Virus record (IMG/VR): IMGVR_UViG_3300043331_000297
Location: 1 to 51,180 of that record
DNA from: a virus
Direction: 5' to 3' (one strand)
Length of the DNA: 51,180 bases
Below are positions 22,008-30,841 of this stretch, in pieces. The stretch's first letter is position 1. Each line of letters opens with the position of its first letter. Position numbers and translations under genes: made by a program. Under the pieces are notes generated by a model, which saw only the letters and a program-made list of their open reading frames with translations, was not told the DNA's origin and did not search any database.

Positions 22008-22256
22008 TTACGGGGTCGGCTCGTCCGCCGTGACCGCGTGCCCCTCCCTGGCCATCTTGGTGGCCGTGATTGTCACGCCCTCGGCCAGGTCCGGCCACGA
22101 CTGAAGGTGGTTCACCAGGGACTGAAGCGCCGCGTCCACGTCCGTCCCGCTGGAGACCGCCGTGTACGGCTTGACCTCGAACTCCACGCCGTTGACGTGG
22201 CGGACCCAGAACGGCTCGTACTGGGCCTCAGCGGGACCGGTGGGTGTGCTGGGCAT
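22008..22256 (-). CDS. Small hypothetical protein
   Basis: 82 residues from ATG 22256 (after AGGAGGGG). The core PFWVRHVNGVEFEVKPYTAV...DVDAALQSLVNHLQSWPDLAEGVTITATKM suggests a small alpha/beta fold. It follows the tail genes on the minus strand and is followed by repeat A, so it is the last gene of the tail operon. Not recognised. Confidence 0.6.
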   Translation of the reverse strand: MPSTPTGPAEAQYEPFWVRHVNGVEFEVKPYTAVSSGTDVDAALQSLVNHLQSWPDLAEGVTITATKMAREGHAVTADEPTP

Positions 22257-22266
22257 GGGACCCCTC

Positions 22267-22782
22267 CTACGGTGCGTAGATCGCTGTCCATTGATGAGCG
22301 GTGCTGAAAGTGGCATTCGTGCTCGGTCGGTACCCGAACAGCGTGAACCCGGTCGTACTGATGTTGATCGCCCGATAGTTGAACTGGGCCGTGTCTCCGG
22401 CCCCGTTGTTCAGGTTGATGTGGACGTTCGGCACGCCCGGGAACGTCATTCCGAAGCTGGCGGCCACGGTGTACGAGGTGGCGTTCGACGGTCCCCCCGT
22501 GACCGATCCGGTCTTGACGATCGCGCCCATCGCGCCGGTGCTGCCCACCGCGCCGATCACCAGGAGCGAGCCGCGTAGCGAGATCATCTGAACGGCCGCG
22601 CCGTCCGGCGCGTACGCCGTGGCCAGCTTGGGCACGCTCGGCACGATGATCCCGCCGGACATCATGATGTCCAGGGTCCCGTCCGAATTGACGGCATCGA
22701 CCGTCCCGGTTCGTAGATGGGTGTGCGGCTCCCCGTCCCGGTCCGGGCTCAACTTCTTCAGCAGCGAGGTGTAATCGATCAT
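22267..22782 (-). CDS. Minor tail protein, baseplate/needle-like with lectin-type end
   Basis: 171 residues. GTVDAVNSDGTLDIMMSGGIIVPSVPKL (~27-55) and SLRGSLLVIGAVG resemble the OB-like module of tail-tip proteins. The C-terminal half (SFGMTFPGVPNVHINLNNGAG, YRAINISTTGFTLFGY) matches H-type-lectin-like repeats found at the ends of phage tail proteins, which may bind host surface sugars. ATG 22782 follows GGGAGC. It lies directly after the DUF5047-type gene, two bases apart, in the tail operon. Confidence 0.7.
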   Translation of the reverse strand: MIDYTSLLKKLSPDRDGEPHTHLRTGTVDAVNSDGTLDIMMSGGIIVPSVPKLATAYAPDGAAVQMISLRGSLLVIGAVGSTGAMGAIVKTGSVTGGPSNATSYTVAASFGMTFPGVPNVHINLNNGAGDTAQFNYRAINISTTGFTLFGYRPSTNATFSTAHQWTAIYAP

Positions 22783-22784
22783 GG

Positions 22785-23858
22785 TTACAGCTCCCTGACC
22801 TGTAGGGATGTCTCCCCGGCGAGGTCCAGAGTCACGGCGTCCACCGCGAGCGCCGAGCCGTCCACGCTCACCACGTCCCCGGCCGTGATCGTCGGGTCGT
22901 ACGGCCGGGTCAACGTGTACGTGGCACCGGCCCCGACGTGGCGGGCCAGGATCGTGTTGGCGGCGCTCTGGGCCTGGCTGACGGTCTCCAGGAGCGGGGA
23001 GGCGAAGAACTCCGTCACGCGGCCGTACGGGCTGGTTCCCGGCCCGGTCCCGGCGTACGTCGGGCTGGACGGGTCGTCATCGATGGCCGTGGCCTGGACC
23101 GGCGCGCTCCCGTCCTGGGGCTCGCCGCGCGCCACGATCACGTTCGGGGGCCGCGTGTCGAAGTCGGCCGAGAGCGAGGTGAGCGCGTCCAGCGGGTACG
23201 CCGTGGCCGGGTCCGGAACGATCGTGCCCACCTGGATCTCGCCCACCCGGTCGTACCACGCGGTCCGGCTGAAGCCCGCCAGCACGTCCAGGATCTCGGC
23301 CCACGGGGCCGTGGACGGGTCCAGCCCGAATATCCGGTCCGCGCCCAGGGTCGCGCCCACCAGGCTCACGCCCGGGTTCACGCCCACGCGGTTGGTCACC
23401 ACCGTGTTGATCATCGTGCCCAGGTCGGTCCCGGCCGCCACGGTCAGCGCGGTCTCGAACCGGTAGCGCTCCACCCGGTCCGAGATGTCGATCAGGCCCA
23501 CCTCCACCACGCGCTGGTCCGCCTCGGTCCGGGTCCGGCTGGACGCGATCTCGTACGTGCCGTAGGGCACGGTGGCCACCGAGCCGTCCAACAGCTCCAG
23601 GCCCAGCTCCACCTCCACGCGCGTCCCGAACGGCGTCAGGAGGTCACCGGGCCGGTGCGGGATCAGCGAGTGGCTGGCGAACGTGAGCCGCCCGTCCCAG
23701 CGCGCGTTCCGCCGGGCGTCCTGGGTCAGCGAGCCGGAGATGGGCTCCAGCTCGCGCGTGACGCCACCGCGCGAGAACGTGAAGCGGGACCAGCGCCGGT
23801 ACCCGGTCGGCGTGCTGAGCGCGGCCTGGTGGCGCGCGGAGCTGAAGCGAGTGGCCAC
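22785..23858 (-). CDS. Minor tail protein, DUF5047-type
   Basis: 357 residues, resembling the tail-tip family DUF5047 of actinophages: FTFSRGGVTRELEPISGSLTQDARRNARWDGRLTFA near the start, then an EVELGLELLDGSVATVPYGTYEI strand block and a SDRVERYRFETALTVAAGTDL segment. It probably forms part of the distal tail hub joined to the tape-measure end. The GTG start at 23858 follows GGGGAGGTAGGC, the same ribosome-site sequence as at the portal gene. The upstream 300 bp is non-coding RNA on the plus strand. Confidence 0.78.
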   Translation of the reverse strand: MATRFSSARHQAALSTPTGYRRWSRFTFSRGGVTRELEPISGSLTQDARRNARWDGRLTFASHSLIPHRPGDLLTPFGTRVEVELGLELLDGSVATVPYGTYEIASSRTRTEADQRVVEVGLIDISDRVERYRFETALTVAAGTDLGTMINTVVTNRVGVNPGVSLVGATLGADRIFGLDPSTAPWAEILDVLAGFSRTAWYDRVGEIQVGTIVPDPATAYPLDALTSLSADFDTRPPNVIVARGEPQDGSAPVQATAIDDDPSSPTYAGTGPGTSPYGRVTEFFASPLLETVSQAQSAANTILARHVGAGATYTLTRPYDPTITAGDVVSVDGSALAVDAVTLDLAGETSLQVREL

Positions 23859-23892
23859 GCCTACCTCCCCGAAAGAATCTTGAGCGGACCGT

Positions 23893-23921
23893 TTGACACT
23901 TCACAGTCAAGCCTGTAATGT
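23893..23921 (+). promoter_or_regulatory. Plus-strand promoter of the tandem RNA
   Basis: TTGACA (23893-23898), 17-bp spacer, TAATGT (23916-23921), with a full operator repeat at 23893-23910. It points into the structured RNA, away from the gene at 22785. Confidence 0.8.
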
Positions 23922-23952
23922 TCTCCGTGTAAGGCAAACAACTCCACAGAGA

Positions 23953-24048
23953 CCTCCACCGGGGTAGAGAACCGGGCCTGGCAAGCCCGGGAGGTACGAG
24001 CCCGAGGGCAGGGACCGGAGCGCTCCGGTTGCCTGATCCCGGTGGAGG
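23953..24048 (+). ncRNA. Structured RNA unit 1 (96 nt)
   Basis: Closed by an 11-bp stem CCTCCACCGGG / CCCGGTGGAGG. Inside are a hairpin CCGGGC-CTGGCAA-GCCCGG with a 7-nt loop, a linker GAGGTACGAGCCCGAG, and a second hairpin GGCA-ggg-ACCGGA...TCCGGT-TGCC. The core is identical to unit 2, while the outer five pairs and one pair of the first hairpin differ in a compensated way. No reading frame is present. The strand is set by the promoter at 23893. Confidence 0.72.
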
Positions 24049-24052
24049 GCCG

Positions 24053-24148
24053 GAGGGACCGGGGTAGTGAACCGGGGGTGAGCGCCCCGGGAGGTACGAG
24101 CCCGAGGGCAGGGACCGGAGCGCTCCGGTTGCCTGATCCCGGTCCCTC
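24053..24148 (+). ncRNA. Structured RNA unit 2 (96 nt)
   Basis: Same length and core as unit 1, four bases further on. Outer stem GAGGGACCGGG / CCCGGTCCCTC; first hairpin CCGGGG-GTGAGCG-CCCCGG. Changes from unit 1 preserve pairing (the five outer pairs switch together, and a C-G pair becomes G-C), while the 7-nt loop is new. It ends five bases before the stop of the convergent tail gene at 24154. Confidence 0.72.
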
Positions 24149-24153
24149 GCTCA

Positions 24154-26967
24154 TCACAGGAAGTCCGCCGGGTCGGAGGTCTCCGGCCAGTCCTGGCGGA
24201 CCATCGTCACCTGGACCACCTTCACGTCCGGAGCCGGAGCGCGGACCGTCCAGCCGGACGGAGCGAACCAGCCGGGCGTCCCGCCCACCGGGCTCCAGTA
24301 CACAAGCTGGTTGGCCAGCATCTCCTCCAGCTCGTTGATCGCCGGAAGGCCCTCCACCGCGATGACCAGGGTCATGTCCTCCCCGGCCAGCGTGGTGGAG
24401 ACCGAGGGGAGCCCGCCATCCAGCGGCACATCGTCCGTGACCAGCCGGGGGAAGTCGTGCGACCGGTCGGTGGCCACCGCGATCCGCGCCGTCATGGACG
24501 AGAGCCGGTCCAGGTCGTCCCCGTACGTGAAGCTGGGCACGGTCACGCTGGCGAAGTCCGAGACCTTCAGCTCCGGCACCGGCAACGGGCCGCCGGTGAT
24601 CGTGCCGTCCAGCCGGACGAAATGGGCCTCCCGGTACGGGGGGAGGTGAGAGACCGAGTTCGTGTTCCCGGAGCCCGAGTTCGAGCGCGTGGGCGTGGCC
24701 GTGGCCGTGCTCCCGGCCGAGTGCGTGTGCCCGGTGGTGGGGCTGTCGCCCAGGTCCCCGAACGACGGAGCCTCGAACGAGCCGGTGGTGGAGACGCCCA
24801 CGTTCGTGTCGTGCGAGTGGGCCGCTATGCCGTGGGTGTGGGCTGGCACCGAGTGGCTGTGTGAACTGGAGCCGCCGGTGGAGTTCACCGAGTCCGAGCC
24901 CCGGTCCCGGGCGAAGTACGTCCGCATGTCCGGCGTGCCGTTGTTCCCGTCGCACAGCGTCAGGAGCGGATCGAGGTCCGCCACGGCCCCGAGGTACAGC
25001 CCGATGATCCGGGTCTGGGTCCCCCCGCCGGTGTTGCGGAGCACCCTCAGCCGCCGGTTGGGTGGCTCCAGCGAGCCGGAGCCGGTCGTCCCGCCACCGG
25101 CGGAGGTCAGGTTCCCGGTGCTCGCGGCCACCACGTCCATCGGGTGCGTGTGCCTCGGGAGCCAGCGCGGCGTGGAGGAGCCGTACCCGGCCTCCTGGGA
25201 GCTGAGCGGGTTGGACAGGCTGGTGGCCCCGATCGAGTGGTCATGGCTGAACCCGGTGTGGGTGTGCGCGTCCACGGTGTGCGTGTGCGTCGCGCCGCCG
25301 GAGTTCGTCCCGCCGTTCCCGGCCGCCGGGGCACCCTTCAGATACCGGCCGGACGAGTCCGCGTCGTCCGTCCAGCCGGACACGCTCTCGGTGGCCCAGC
25401 CCAGCACGCCGGTCGGGTAGTTGGCCTGGGAGCCGTCCGAGGAGATCCAGATCACGGTCCTGGTGGGCGGGACGTTGTTCCCGGTGTTCGTGCCCGGCGC
25501 GCTGGAGCTGGAGTTCCCTCCGGCGTGCGAGCCGGTGGCGCTCGGCCGCGTGTGGCTGTGCGGCTGGTCCGCCTGGCTCTGGGTCGCGCCGTTGAACCGG
25601 GCGGAGGTGGTGGAGGAGTTCGAGGTCCCGGTGGAGCCGCCCACCGAGTGGCTGTGCGCGCCGATGGCGTGCGTGTGGCTGACCCCGGTGTGATCGTGCG
25701 TGGTGGAGCCGCCGGTGGCGCTCGGCGCGGCCGTGGTGCTCGCTCCCCGGGGGTACCGGTCGTCCAGCGCCGTGACGCGCGTCCAGCCGCTCGGGATGGT
25801 CCCGGCCGTGCCCGGCCAGGCCAGGATCAGGTCCGCCGGGATCGTGTCCGGTAGCTCCACGAATGTCGAGACGTACCCGTGGTAGCGGACTCGGTACGTG
25901 ATGTCACACGGTTCGCTTGACACTTCACAGTCAGGACCGGGCACCGGCTGGGGGTCAAGCTGGGGGATCGCTAGATCCAGGTACGTCCCGTTCAGGCCAT
26001 CGGGCACCGTGGCGATGCGCTGGGAGCCGGTGCAATCGTCGCGCCAGACCTCGGCCACCACGTAGTCGTTGTCCCACGCCTGACCACCCGGGTTGCTCCA
26101 GCTCACCCGGTACCCGCCGAACTCCGGCTCCACGGTCACCAGGGGAGGCGAGGGCGGGGGGACCTCGTTGGCCACGTCGAACGCGAGCGTCTGGGAGTGC
26201 TCGAACGGGTCCGCGCCGCGAATGGTTGACCGGACAACGAACTCCGCCGTGTACGAGCCGTCATCCAGGCCCGTGGTCTGGACCTCGCTGGGCGGAATCC
26301 CGGAGCCGGAGCTGGAGAACACGGTGGCCAGCGCCGCGTCCTTCACGGTGACGGACCAGTCCAGCGCCGGAAGCCCGTCGTACCCGGGCGAGCCGAAATA
26401 GAGGTCCGGCTGGTTGGTGTCCGTGATGGTGCCGCCGGTCTGGTCCACCCCGGCGTTGTCGCGGACCTCGGGCGAGTAGTCCGGCCGCGCCCGGCAGTCG
26501 ATGTCCACGTAACACTCGGCGGTCCGGAGTTCGGCCGCGCCGCCGGTCTCCGAGTCCGGCCAGCCCCCGCCGATGTTTAGGTCCGTGAGAGCGCCAGCCG
26601 TGTCCAGGCCGAATGCCAGGTCTTGGTACCAGCTCCCCGTCCGCTCGGTGAACGAGGTACTAACCGGTACCGTGTCGAACTCCAGATAATCCTCAGTACC
26701 TCGACCGAGGTCAATATCTTCTGTGATCGTCCCGGCGTCACAACGAATACGGACCCGGCCCCTGATCCGGTGCCGCTGGTGATTCGCCGGAGGAGTGTGC
26801 GACGCGACGCGAAGATTCCAGTTGTCCCCGTAGTCTGCCAGGTTGAAATCGATATACGTCGCGTCGGAATCGTCGTCGGTAACGGAGTCGAGAGTCCCGG
26901 AGGGCACGGCGGTTCCGGCTCCGGCCTTGCGCACGGAGATGGGCCGGAGCGTGTCCGTTACCGCCAT
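24154..26967 (-). CDS. Tail fibre-like protein with His-x-His repeats
   Basis: 937 residues. N-terminal ~330: beta-rich modules similar in order to those of the 312-residue protein at 29891 (DTLRPISVRKAG... and a shared VTDDDSD start). Middle ~400-780: repeats with H-x-H runs (THDHTGVSHTHAIGAHSHS, ATHTHTVDAHTHTGFSHDHS, SSHSHSVPAHTHGIAAHSHD), a pattern known in trimeric tail fibres that bind metal along the axis. C-terminal ~150: a domain similar to the end of the 837-residue neighbour (GEDMTLVIAVEG...). Probably a receptor-binding fibre. ATG 26967 follows GAGTGAGGGGG. It carries an intragenic operator-like site at 25917. Confidence 0.72.
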   Translation of the reverse strand: MAVTDTLRPISVRKAGAGTAVPSGTLDSVTDDDSDATYIDFNLADYGDNWNLRVASHTPPANHQRHRIRGRVRIRCDAGTITEDIDLGRGTEDYLEFDTVPVSTSFTERTGSWYQDLAFGLDTAGALTDLNIGGGWPDSETGGAAELRTAECYVDIDCRARPDYSPEVRDNAGVDQTGGTITDTNQPDLYFGSPGYDGLPALDWSVTVKDAALATVFSSSGSGIPPSEVQTTGLDDGSYTAEFVVRSTIRGADPFEHSQTLAFDVANEVPPPSPPLVTVEPEFGGYRVSWSNPGGQAWDNDYVVAEVWRDDCTGSQRIATVPDGLNGTYLDLAIPQLDPQPVPGPDCEVSSEPCDITYRVRYHGYVSTFVELPDTIPADLILAWPGTAGTIPSGWTRVTALDDRYPRGASTTAAPSATGGSTTHDHTGVSHTHAIGAHSHSVGGSTGTSNSSTTSARFNGATQSQADQPHSHTRPSATGSHAGGNSSSSAPGTNTGNNVPPTRTVIWISSDGSQANYPTGVLGWATESVSGWTDDADSSGRYLKGAPAAGNGGTNSGGATHTHTVDAHTHTGFSHDHSIGATSLSNPLSSQEAGYGSSTPRWLPRHTHPMDVVAASTGNLTSAGGGTTGSGSLEPPNRRLRVLRNTGGGTQTRIIGLYLGAVADLDPLLTLCDGNNGTPDMRTYFARDRGSDSVNSTGGSSSHSHSVPAHTHGIAAHSHDTNVGVSTTGSFEAPSFGDLGDSPTTGHTHSAGSTATATPTRSNSGSGNTNSVSHLPPYREAHFVRLDGTITGGPLPVPELKVSDFASVTVPSFTYGDDLDRLSSMTARIAVATDRSHDFPRLVTDDVPLDGGLPSVSTTLAGEDMTLVIAVEGLPAINELEEMLANQLVYWSPVGGTPGWFAPSGWTVRAPAPDVKVVQVTMVRQDWPETSDPADFL
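25917..25933. promoter_or_regulatory. Intragenic TTGAC-N8-GTCA site
   Basis: Plus strand TTGAC-ACTTCACA-GTCA within the tail fibre gene. It is followed by GGACC, with no -10. Confidence 0.6.
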
Positions 26968-26999
26968 GATGCCCCCTCACTCCAGCTCATGGTGACATC

Positions 27000-29513
27000 C
27001 TACGTGCCCACATCGGCGGTCTGGGGCGGCGGCTCCGGACCGGTCCCGATGAACGAGGCCGTGACCTGGCGAATCCGGCCGATTTTGACGATCCGGATGG
27101 ACTCCTGGACCGGCGCGGCCCAGACCTCGTTCGCGTCGCTCGGGCTGATCAGGACCAGCGGCCGGGCCAGCACCGCGCGGAGTTCGGCCAGCTCGTCCTC
27201 GCTCTCCACGGCGGCCGTCATCGTCAGGTCCCGGCCGCTCGGCGGCGCGCTGGTCACGAACCGCGAGCCCATCACGCCGGTGGCGGCCGTGAACGGCCGG
27301 GCCACGGACCACTCAAACCGGCCCAGGACCACGGCGTACATCGGCCCGTCCGGGCCGGTGGTCCTGATCAGGTGCTCGTCCTCGCTCCAGTCCAGACAGA
27401 ACAGCTCCTCCCCGGACCCGGCGCTCCAGTCCGAGACCAGGAGCTGTCCGTCCGAGCGGACGATGGTCCGCGCCCGGTAGTACGAACAGCACTCGCCCGG
27501 CTGATGCTCGCACGTCGCGCCGACCCCGGACCGGGGGAGCGTGAAGTCCGTCCACTCGGCGCATTCGTCCGTGGCCAGCGGCCCGAGGATGGCGACGCTG
27601 GTCAGGCCCTGGGAACTGACCAGCGCGGCGGCCGGGTTCACGGTCCAGGCGTTGCCGGTGTCGTCGGTGAACATCTCGGTCCCGGCCGCGTGGTTGGTGA
27701 AGTCCACGGCGGCCAGGATGTCCCCGGTCCGGCCCACGCGGACCTGGAACGAATAGGCCCTCCCCGCGAAGTTGTCCACCTCCGTGAACTGGGCCTCGTC
27801 CAGGTACAGGAGGTTATTGGCCGGTGGCGTGCCGGTCATGTAGAACCGGGGTCGCGCGAACGCGGTACCGGCCGGAGCCGTCCAGGTCTGGGTGATCAGG
27901 GTCCACGTGTTCGCGGTCACGGCCGTGGTGAAAGCGGTACTCGTGGTGGTGAATACCTGATCCGCGTCGTACCACGCGATATCGATGCTCACGTTCCGCG
28001 AGACAGCGCACCGGACCCAAGTTGACACTGTATAGTCAACCAATTCCGTGACCGGCGTGAATGCCGTCATCTGAGCGCGCGAGGTGGCGTCCACTCCGCT
28101 CGGGGTGAGCAACAGGCTCGCCACGCCCTGATGGAATTGCGCGGTAGAGCGCGCCACCGATCCGCCAGCCGCGAACCAGTCCGTGGCGTCGGTCTCGAAG
28201 TACGGGTTCAGGTTCAGCGGGTCCCGGCCCTGGACCGCGCCCACCGTGGTCTCGGCCACGCTGGAGGGGTGGAGCACCGAGGTAGGCGAGCCGGTCACCG
28301 GGTCCCCGATGGCGGCCCAGTCGCCGTTCTCATCCAGGTACTCGAACACCACGGTCCAGCCACCGGAGCCGTTGCTCACGTCCAGGAAGACCCGGAGGTG
28401 GACCCGGCCGAGCGGATCGACCGGAGCCCGGTCGGTGGCGTACGCGGTCACCACGTTGGCGGCCGTGCCGTCCGGGGACCAGGCCAGCGCCAGCCGCCCG
28501 GCCAGCGCCGGGTCTCCTCCCCCGTCCGCGTCCAGGAACAGCCGCCAGACGCGCTCCTCCTCGGCGTCGCTGGCCAGCCACTTGGCGGCCAGCGTCTGAT
28601 CCTGGGCGGGCCGCCAGCCGTCGTCCCGGGCCACCAGGAGGGTCAGCTCCAGGTCTTCCGACTGGACCGGCTCGATATCGGCCGTGGCGTCCAGGGTGAT
28701 ACCCACCGTGGGCTCGGTGCTGATCTCTTTCGAGATCACGGCGGTAGCGCCCAGCTCCAGGCCCGCGCTCGGGGAGCGAGAGTGTGTGCCCGAGGTGGCG
28801 GCCGTGGCGTCCAGCGTGAACTCGGCGCGCGGCGCTATCGAGGTGGCCCCAGGGCGGAGCGCCAGGGTCACGGCGGCCCAGCGCCGGGCCTGGGTGGACA
28901 CGGCCGTGTACGGGCCACGGACCCCGGCCGTGGGGTTGTCGTAGTCGTACGAGACCACGGCGGCCTGGTTGCCGGTGCCGTCCGTGGAGCACGAGATCAA
29001 CTCATTGTTCGCGCCGGACGGGTCGGTCCAGCTCGTGATCGTGGTCCCGGAGCTGGTCGGCTGGCCGTGGATCGAAACGGTCCAGGCTCCGGCCGTAACC
29101 GTCGTGATGGCCGGGGCCACCACGTTGGCGCTGTCCACGTCATCGGAGTCGATCTGGGTAGTGGCGTCCAGCGGCGTGGTGGTGTCCACCGAGTGGTAGA
29201 CCCGGACCTGGACCACCATCCGCCCGGTGCCGGTGCTCAGCGTGGGCGTGACCGTGGTCCCGCCCTCGGTGCCAGCGGCCACCTTGGTCCACACGCCGAG
29301 CCGGAACGCGGCGGAGCCCGCGCGCTCGTTGGCCCTGTTGGTGTACCCGCCCACGGCGGCGGACAGCGTGCTGTTGAACGTGTTCGAGGAGCTAGCCCCC
29401 GCGATGACCACGATGAAGTCCCCGGCCTGGGTGCTGGCCGGGATCGTCGCGGCAAGAGACGCAACGGCGGACGAGGACTCAACCTCGGCCGTAGCCCTCA
29501 GCGGAGGAGCCAC
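27000..29513 (-). CDS. Large minor tail protein with carbohydrate-binding-like domain
   Basis: 837 residues. N-terminal repeats of a ~100-residue beta domain (ATAEVESSSAVASLAATIPAS and on), short tandem linkers with LDATA..., then a middle domain (FETDATDWFAAGGSVARST...SVRCA-like NVSIDIAWYDADQVF) with the pattern of carbohydrate-binding module family 4/9. The C-terminus (GRDLTMTAAVESEDELAELRAVLARPLVLISP) matches the end of the fibre protein at 24154. Probably part of the tail tip, binding cell-wall sugars. GTG 29513 follows AGGAGG. Intragenic operator-like site at 28022. Confidence 0.72.
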   Translation of the reverse strand: MAPPLRATAEVESSSAVASLAATIPASTQAGDFIVVIAGASSSNTFNSTLSAAVGGYTNRANERAGSAAFRLGVWTKVAAGTEGGTTVTPTLSTGTGRMVVQVRVYHSVDTTTPLDATTQIDSDDVDSANVVAPAITTVTAGAWTVSIHGQPTSSGTTITSWTDPSGANNELISCSTDGTGNQAAVVSYDYDNPTAGVRGPYTAVSTQARRWAAVTLALRPGATSIAPRAEFTLDATAATSGTHSRSPSAGLELGATAVISKEISTEPTVGITLDATADIEPVQSEDLELTLLVARDDGWRPAQDQTLAAKWLASDAEEERVWRLFLDADGGGDPALAGRLALAWSPDGTAANVVTAYATDRAPVDPLGRVHLRVFLDVSNGSGGWTVVFEYLDENGDWAAIGDPVTGSPTSVLHPSSVAETTVGAVQGRDPLNLNPYFETDATDWFAAGGSVARSTAQFHQGVASLLLTPSGVDATSRAQMTAFTPVTELVDYTVSTWVRCAVSRNVSIDIAWYDADQVFTTTSTAFTTAVTANTWTLITQTWTAPAGTAFARPRFYMTGTPPANNLLYLDEAQFTEVDNFAGRAYSFQVRVGRTGDILAAVDFTNHAAGTEMFTDDTGNAWTVNPAAALVSSQGLTSVAILGPLATDECAEWTDFTLPRSGVGATCEHQPGECCSYYRARTIVRSDGQLLVSDWSAGSGEELFCLDWSEDEHLIRTTGPDGPMYAVVLGRFEWSVARPFTAATGVMGSRFVTSAPPSGRDLTMTAAVESEDELAELRAVLARPLVLISPSDANEVWAAPVQESIRIVKIGRIRQVTASFIGTGPEPPPQTADVGT
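28022..28039. promoter_or_regulatory. Intragenic TTGAC-N8-GTCAA site
   Basis: GTTGAC-ACTGTATA-GTCAAC, 6-bp arms, within the 837-residue tail gene. This is one of the AT-richest spots in the region. Confidence 0.62.
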
Positions 29514-29527
29514 GATGTCCTCCTGGA

Positions 29528-29878
29528 CTAGACGAGGTTGTCAGCGTCAACCGTGGGGGTCACGTTCAGCACGCCCGCCGAACCGAACCCCTCGGAGGGC
29601 GATATCTCGAACCCGCCCCGGAACGTGCCGCCGGAGCTGGCGGACCAGATCCCCCAGTGCGTGACCGTGGTCCCGGCCGGGATGTCGATGCTCACCTGGG
29701 AGCCGGTCTGGTCACCCGAGGCGGCGGCCCCCCAGGTGGTCTGCTCACGTGCGTACGTGCCGCCCGCAACCTCGTTCGCGCCCGTGGTGCCCGGGTCGCC
29801 GGTGTGCGCTGAGATCCAGCTCCCCAGCGCGGTAACCGCGCCCACAGCGGCGTTGAGCGCCGCGTCCGTGAACCCCAT
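29528..29878 (-). CDS. Small tail protein
   Basis: 116 residues, the GSWISAHTGDPGTTGANEVAGGTYARE...VTHWGIWSASSGGTFRGGFE pattern common to a small tail protein family of many phages. ATG 29878 follows AGGAGG. It lies between the two large tail proteins and is probably a tip or fibre accessory. Confidence 0.75.
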   Translation of the reverse strand: MGFTDAALNAAVGAVTALGSWISAHTGDPGTTGANEVAGGTYAREQTTWGAAASGDQTGSQVSIDIPAGTTVTHWGIWSASSGGTFRGGFEISPSEGFGSAGVLNVTPTVDADNLV

Positions 29879-29890
29879 GTCCTGGTCCTC

Positions 29891-30829
29891 CTATACGTCC
29901 GGTGTGGATGCGTAAGCGCCGTTCGTGCCCGGTAGCAACAGGTATCCGCCCTGGGCACAGTCCACCCGCTGGATCTCCAGCCAGCCCTCCGCACCGTCGA
30001 ACGCGTCCACGTCCGGAGCGCACGCGTTGATCACGTAGAACGGGGCCTCCTCGGTGACCGCTGGCGGGTCGGGAGCCGGGATCGCGCCCACCGAGACCGT
30101 GAACTCCAGGGTCTCCTCGTCACTGGCGTACGCCGTGTTCGCGCCCAGCGTGCTCCAGACCTGGAGGTGGGCCACATAGTCACCGTTGTCCAGCGGCGTG
30201 GTCTGGCGGTTCACCGGGGAGCCGGAGACCGTGCCGGTGTCCCAGACGATCGCGCCGTTCAGGGTGACCCAGTACCGGTACTGGCGCGCGGCCAGGTCGT
30301 CCAGGTCCAGCCCATCGGTGCGGATGGTCGGCTGGGCCGTGTCGGAGATCGTGGTGGTGACCGCGCCGGAGCCGTCCAGGATCTGGGGCGTGAAAGTGGG
30401 GGCCAGGCGGCTGTCCACGTCCAGGTACAGCTCGGTGATCCGGACGCCGGTGGTCTGCCCGGTCACGTACGTGTAGAGCACCGTGGAGCCGTCCGCCGGT
30501 GCGCCGGTGCCCCAGGAGCCCACCACGGTCTCCGGGGAGGCACCGAACAGCGCGGCGGCCCCGGCCACCAGCGAGCCCGAGGAGAGCCGGACCGCCCACC
30601 ACGCGCTCCCGTCCTCCCCGCGCGCCCGGAGCCGGACCTGATGGCGGCGCTCGCCATCCGGCGGCGCGTCGGCCGGTGTGGCCAGGATCAGCGCCGAGCC
30701 GTCGCCACCCCATGCCGCGTACGTGAGGTCCGAGTCGTCCGAGGTCACGCCGTGGAGCGTGCCGGTGCTCGGCGTCCAGCCGACCCCGGAGGAGGTGGCG
30801 GACGGTCTCAGCGTGGTGATCGTGCCCAT
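29891..30829 (-). CDS. Minor tail protein, fibronectin-like modules
   Basis: 312 residues, beta-rich. The first ~110 residues resemble the start of the fibre protein at 24154 (TLRPSATSSGVGWTPSTGTLHGVTSDDSD), suggesting duplication. The rest has repeated beta-sandwich-like segments (TFTPQILDGSGAVTTTISDTAQPTI, DDLAARQYRYWVTLNGAIVWDTG) and a C-terminal short motif (GYLLLPGTNGAYA). Adjacent to the tape measure, so part of the tail-tip complex. ATG 30829 follows GGGGAGG. Confidence 0.7.
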   Translation of the reverse strand: MGTITTLRPSATSSGVGWTPSTGTLHGVTSDDSDLTYAAWGGDGSALILATPADAPPDGERRHQVRLRARGEDGSAWWAVRLSSGSLVAGAAALFGASPETVVGSWGTGAPADGSTVLYTYVTGQTTGVRITELYLDVDSRLAPTFTPQILDGSGAVTTTISDTAQPTIRTDGLDLDDLAARQYRYWVTLNGAIVWDTGTVSGSPVNRQTTPLDNGDYVAHLQVWSTLGANTAYASDEETLEFTVSVGAIPAPDPPAVTEEAPFYVINACAPDVDAFDGAEGWLEIQRVDCAQGGYLLLPGTNGAYASTPDV

Positions 30830-30841
30830 CTCACCTCCCCG

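Noticed and set aside
23953-24148. CRISPR array
   Set aside because: There are only two units, no spacers of equal length, and the unit itself folds; the differences lie in stems and a loop.
24154-25720. DNA repeats or CRISPR in the fibre gene
   Set aside because: The periodicity follows codons for His-x-His and Gly/Ser runs, so it is protein repeat structure.
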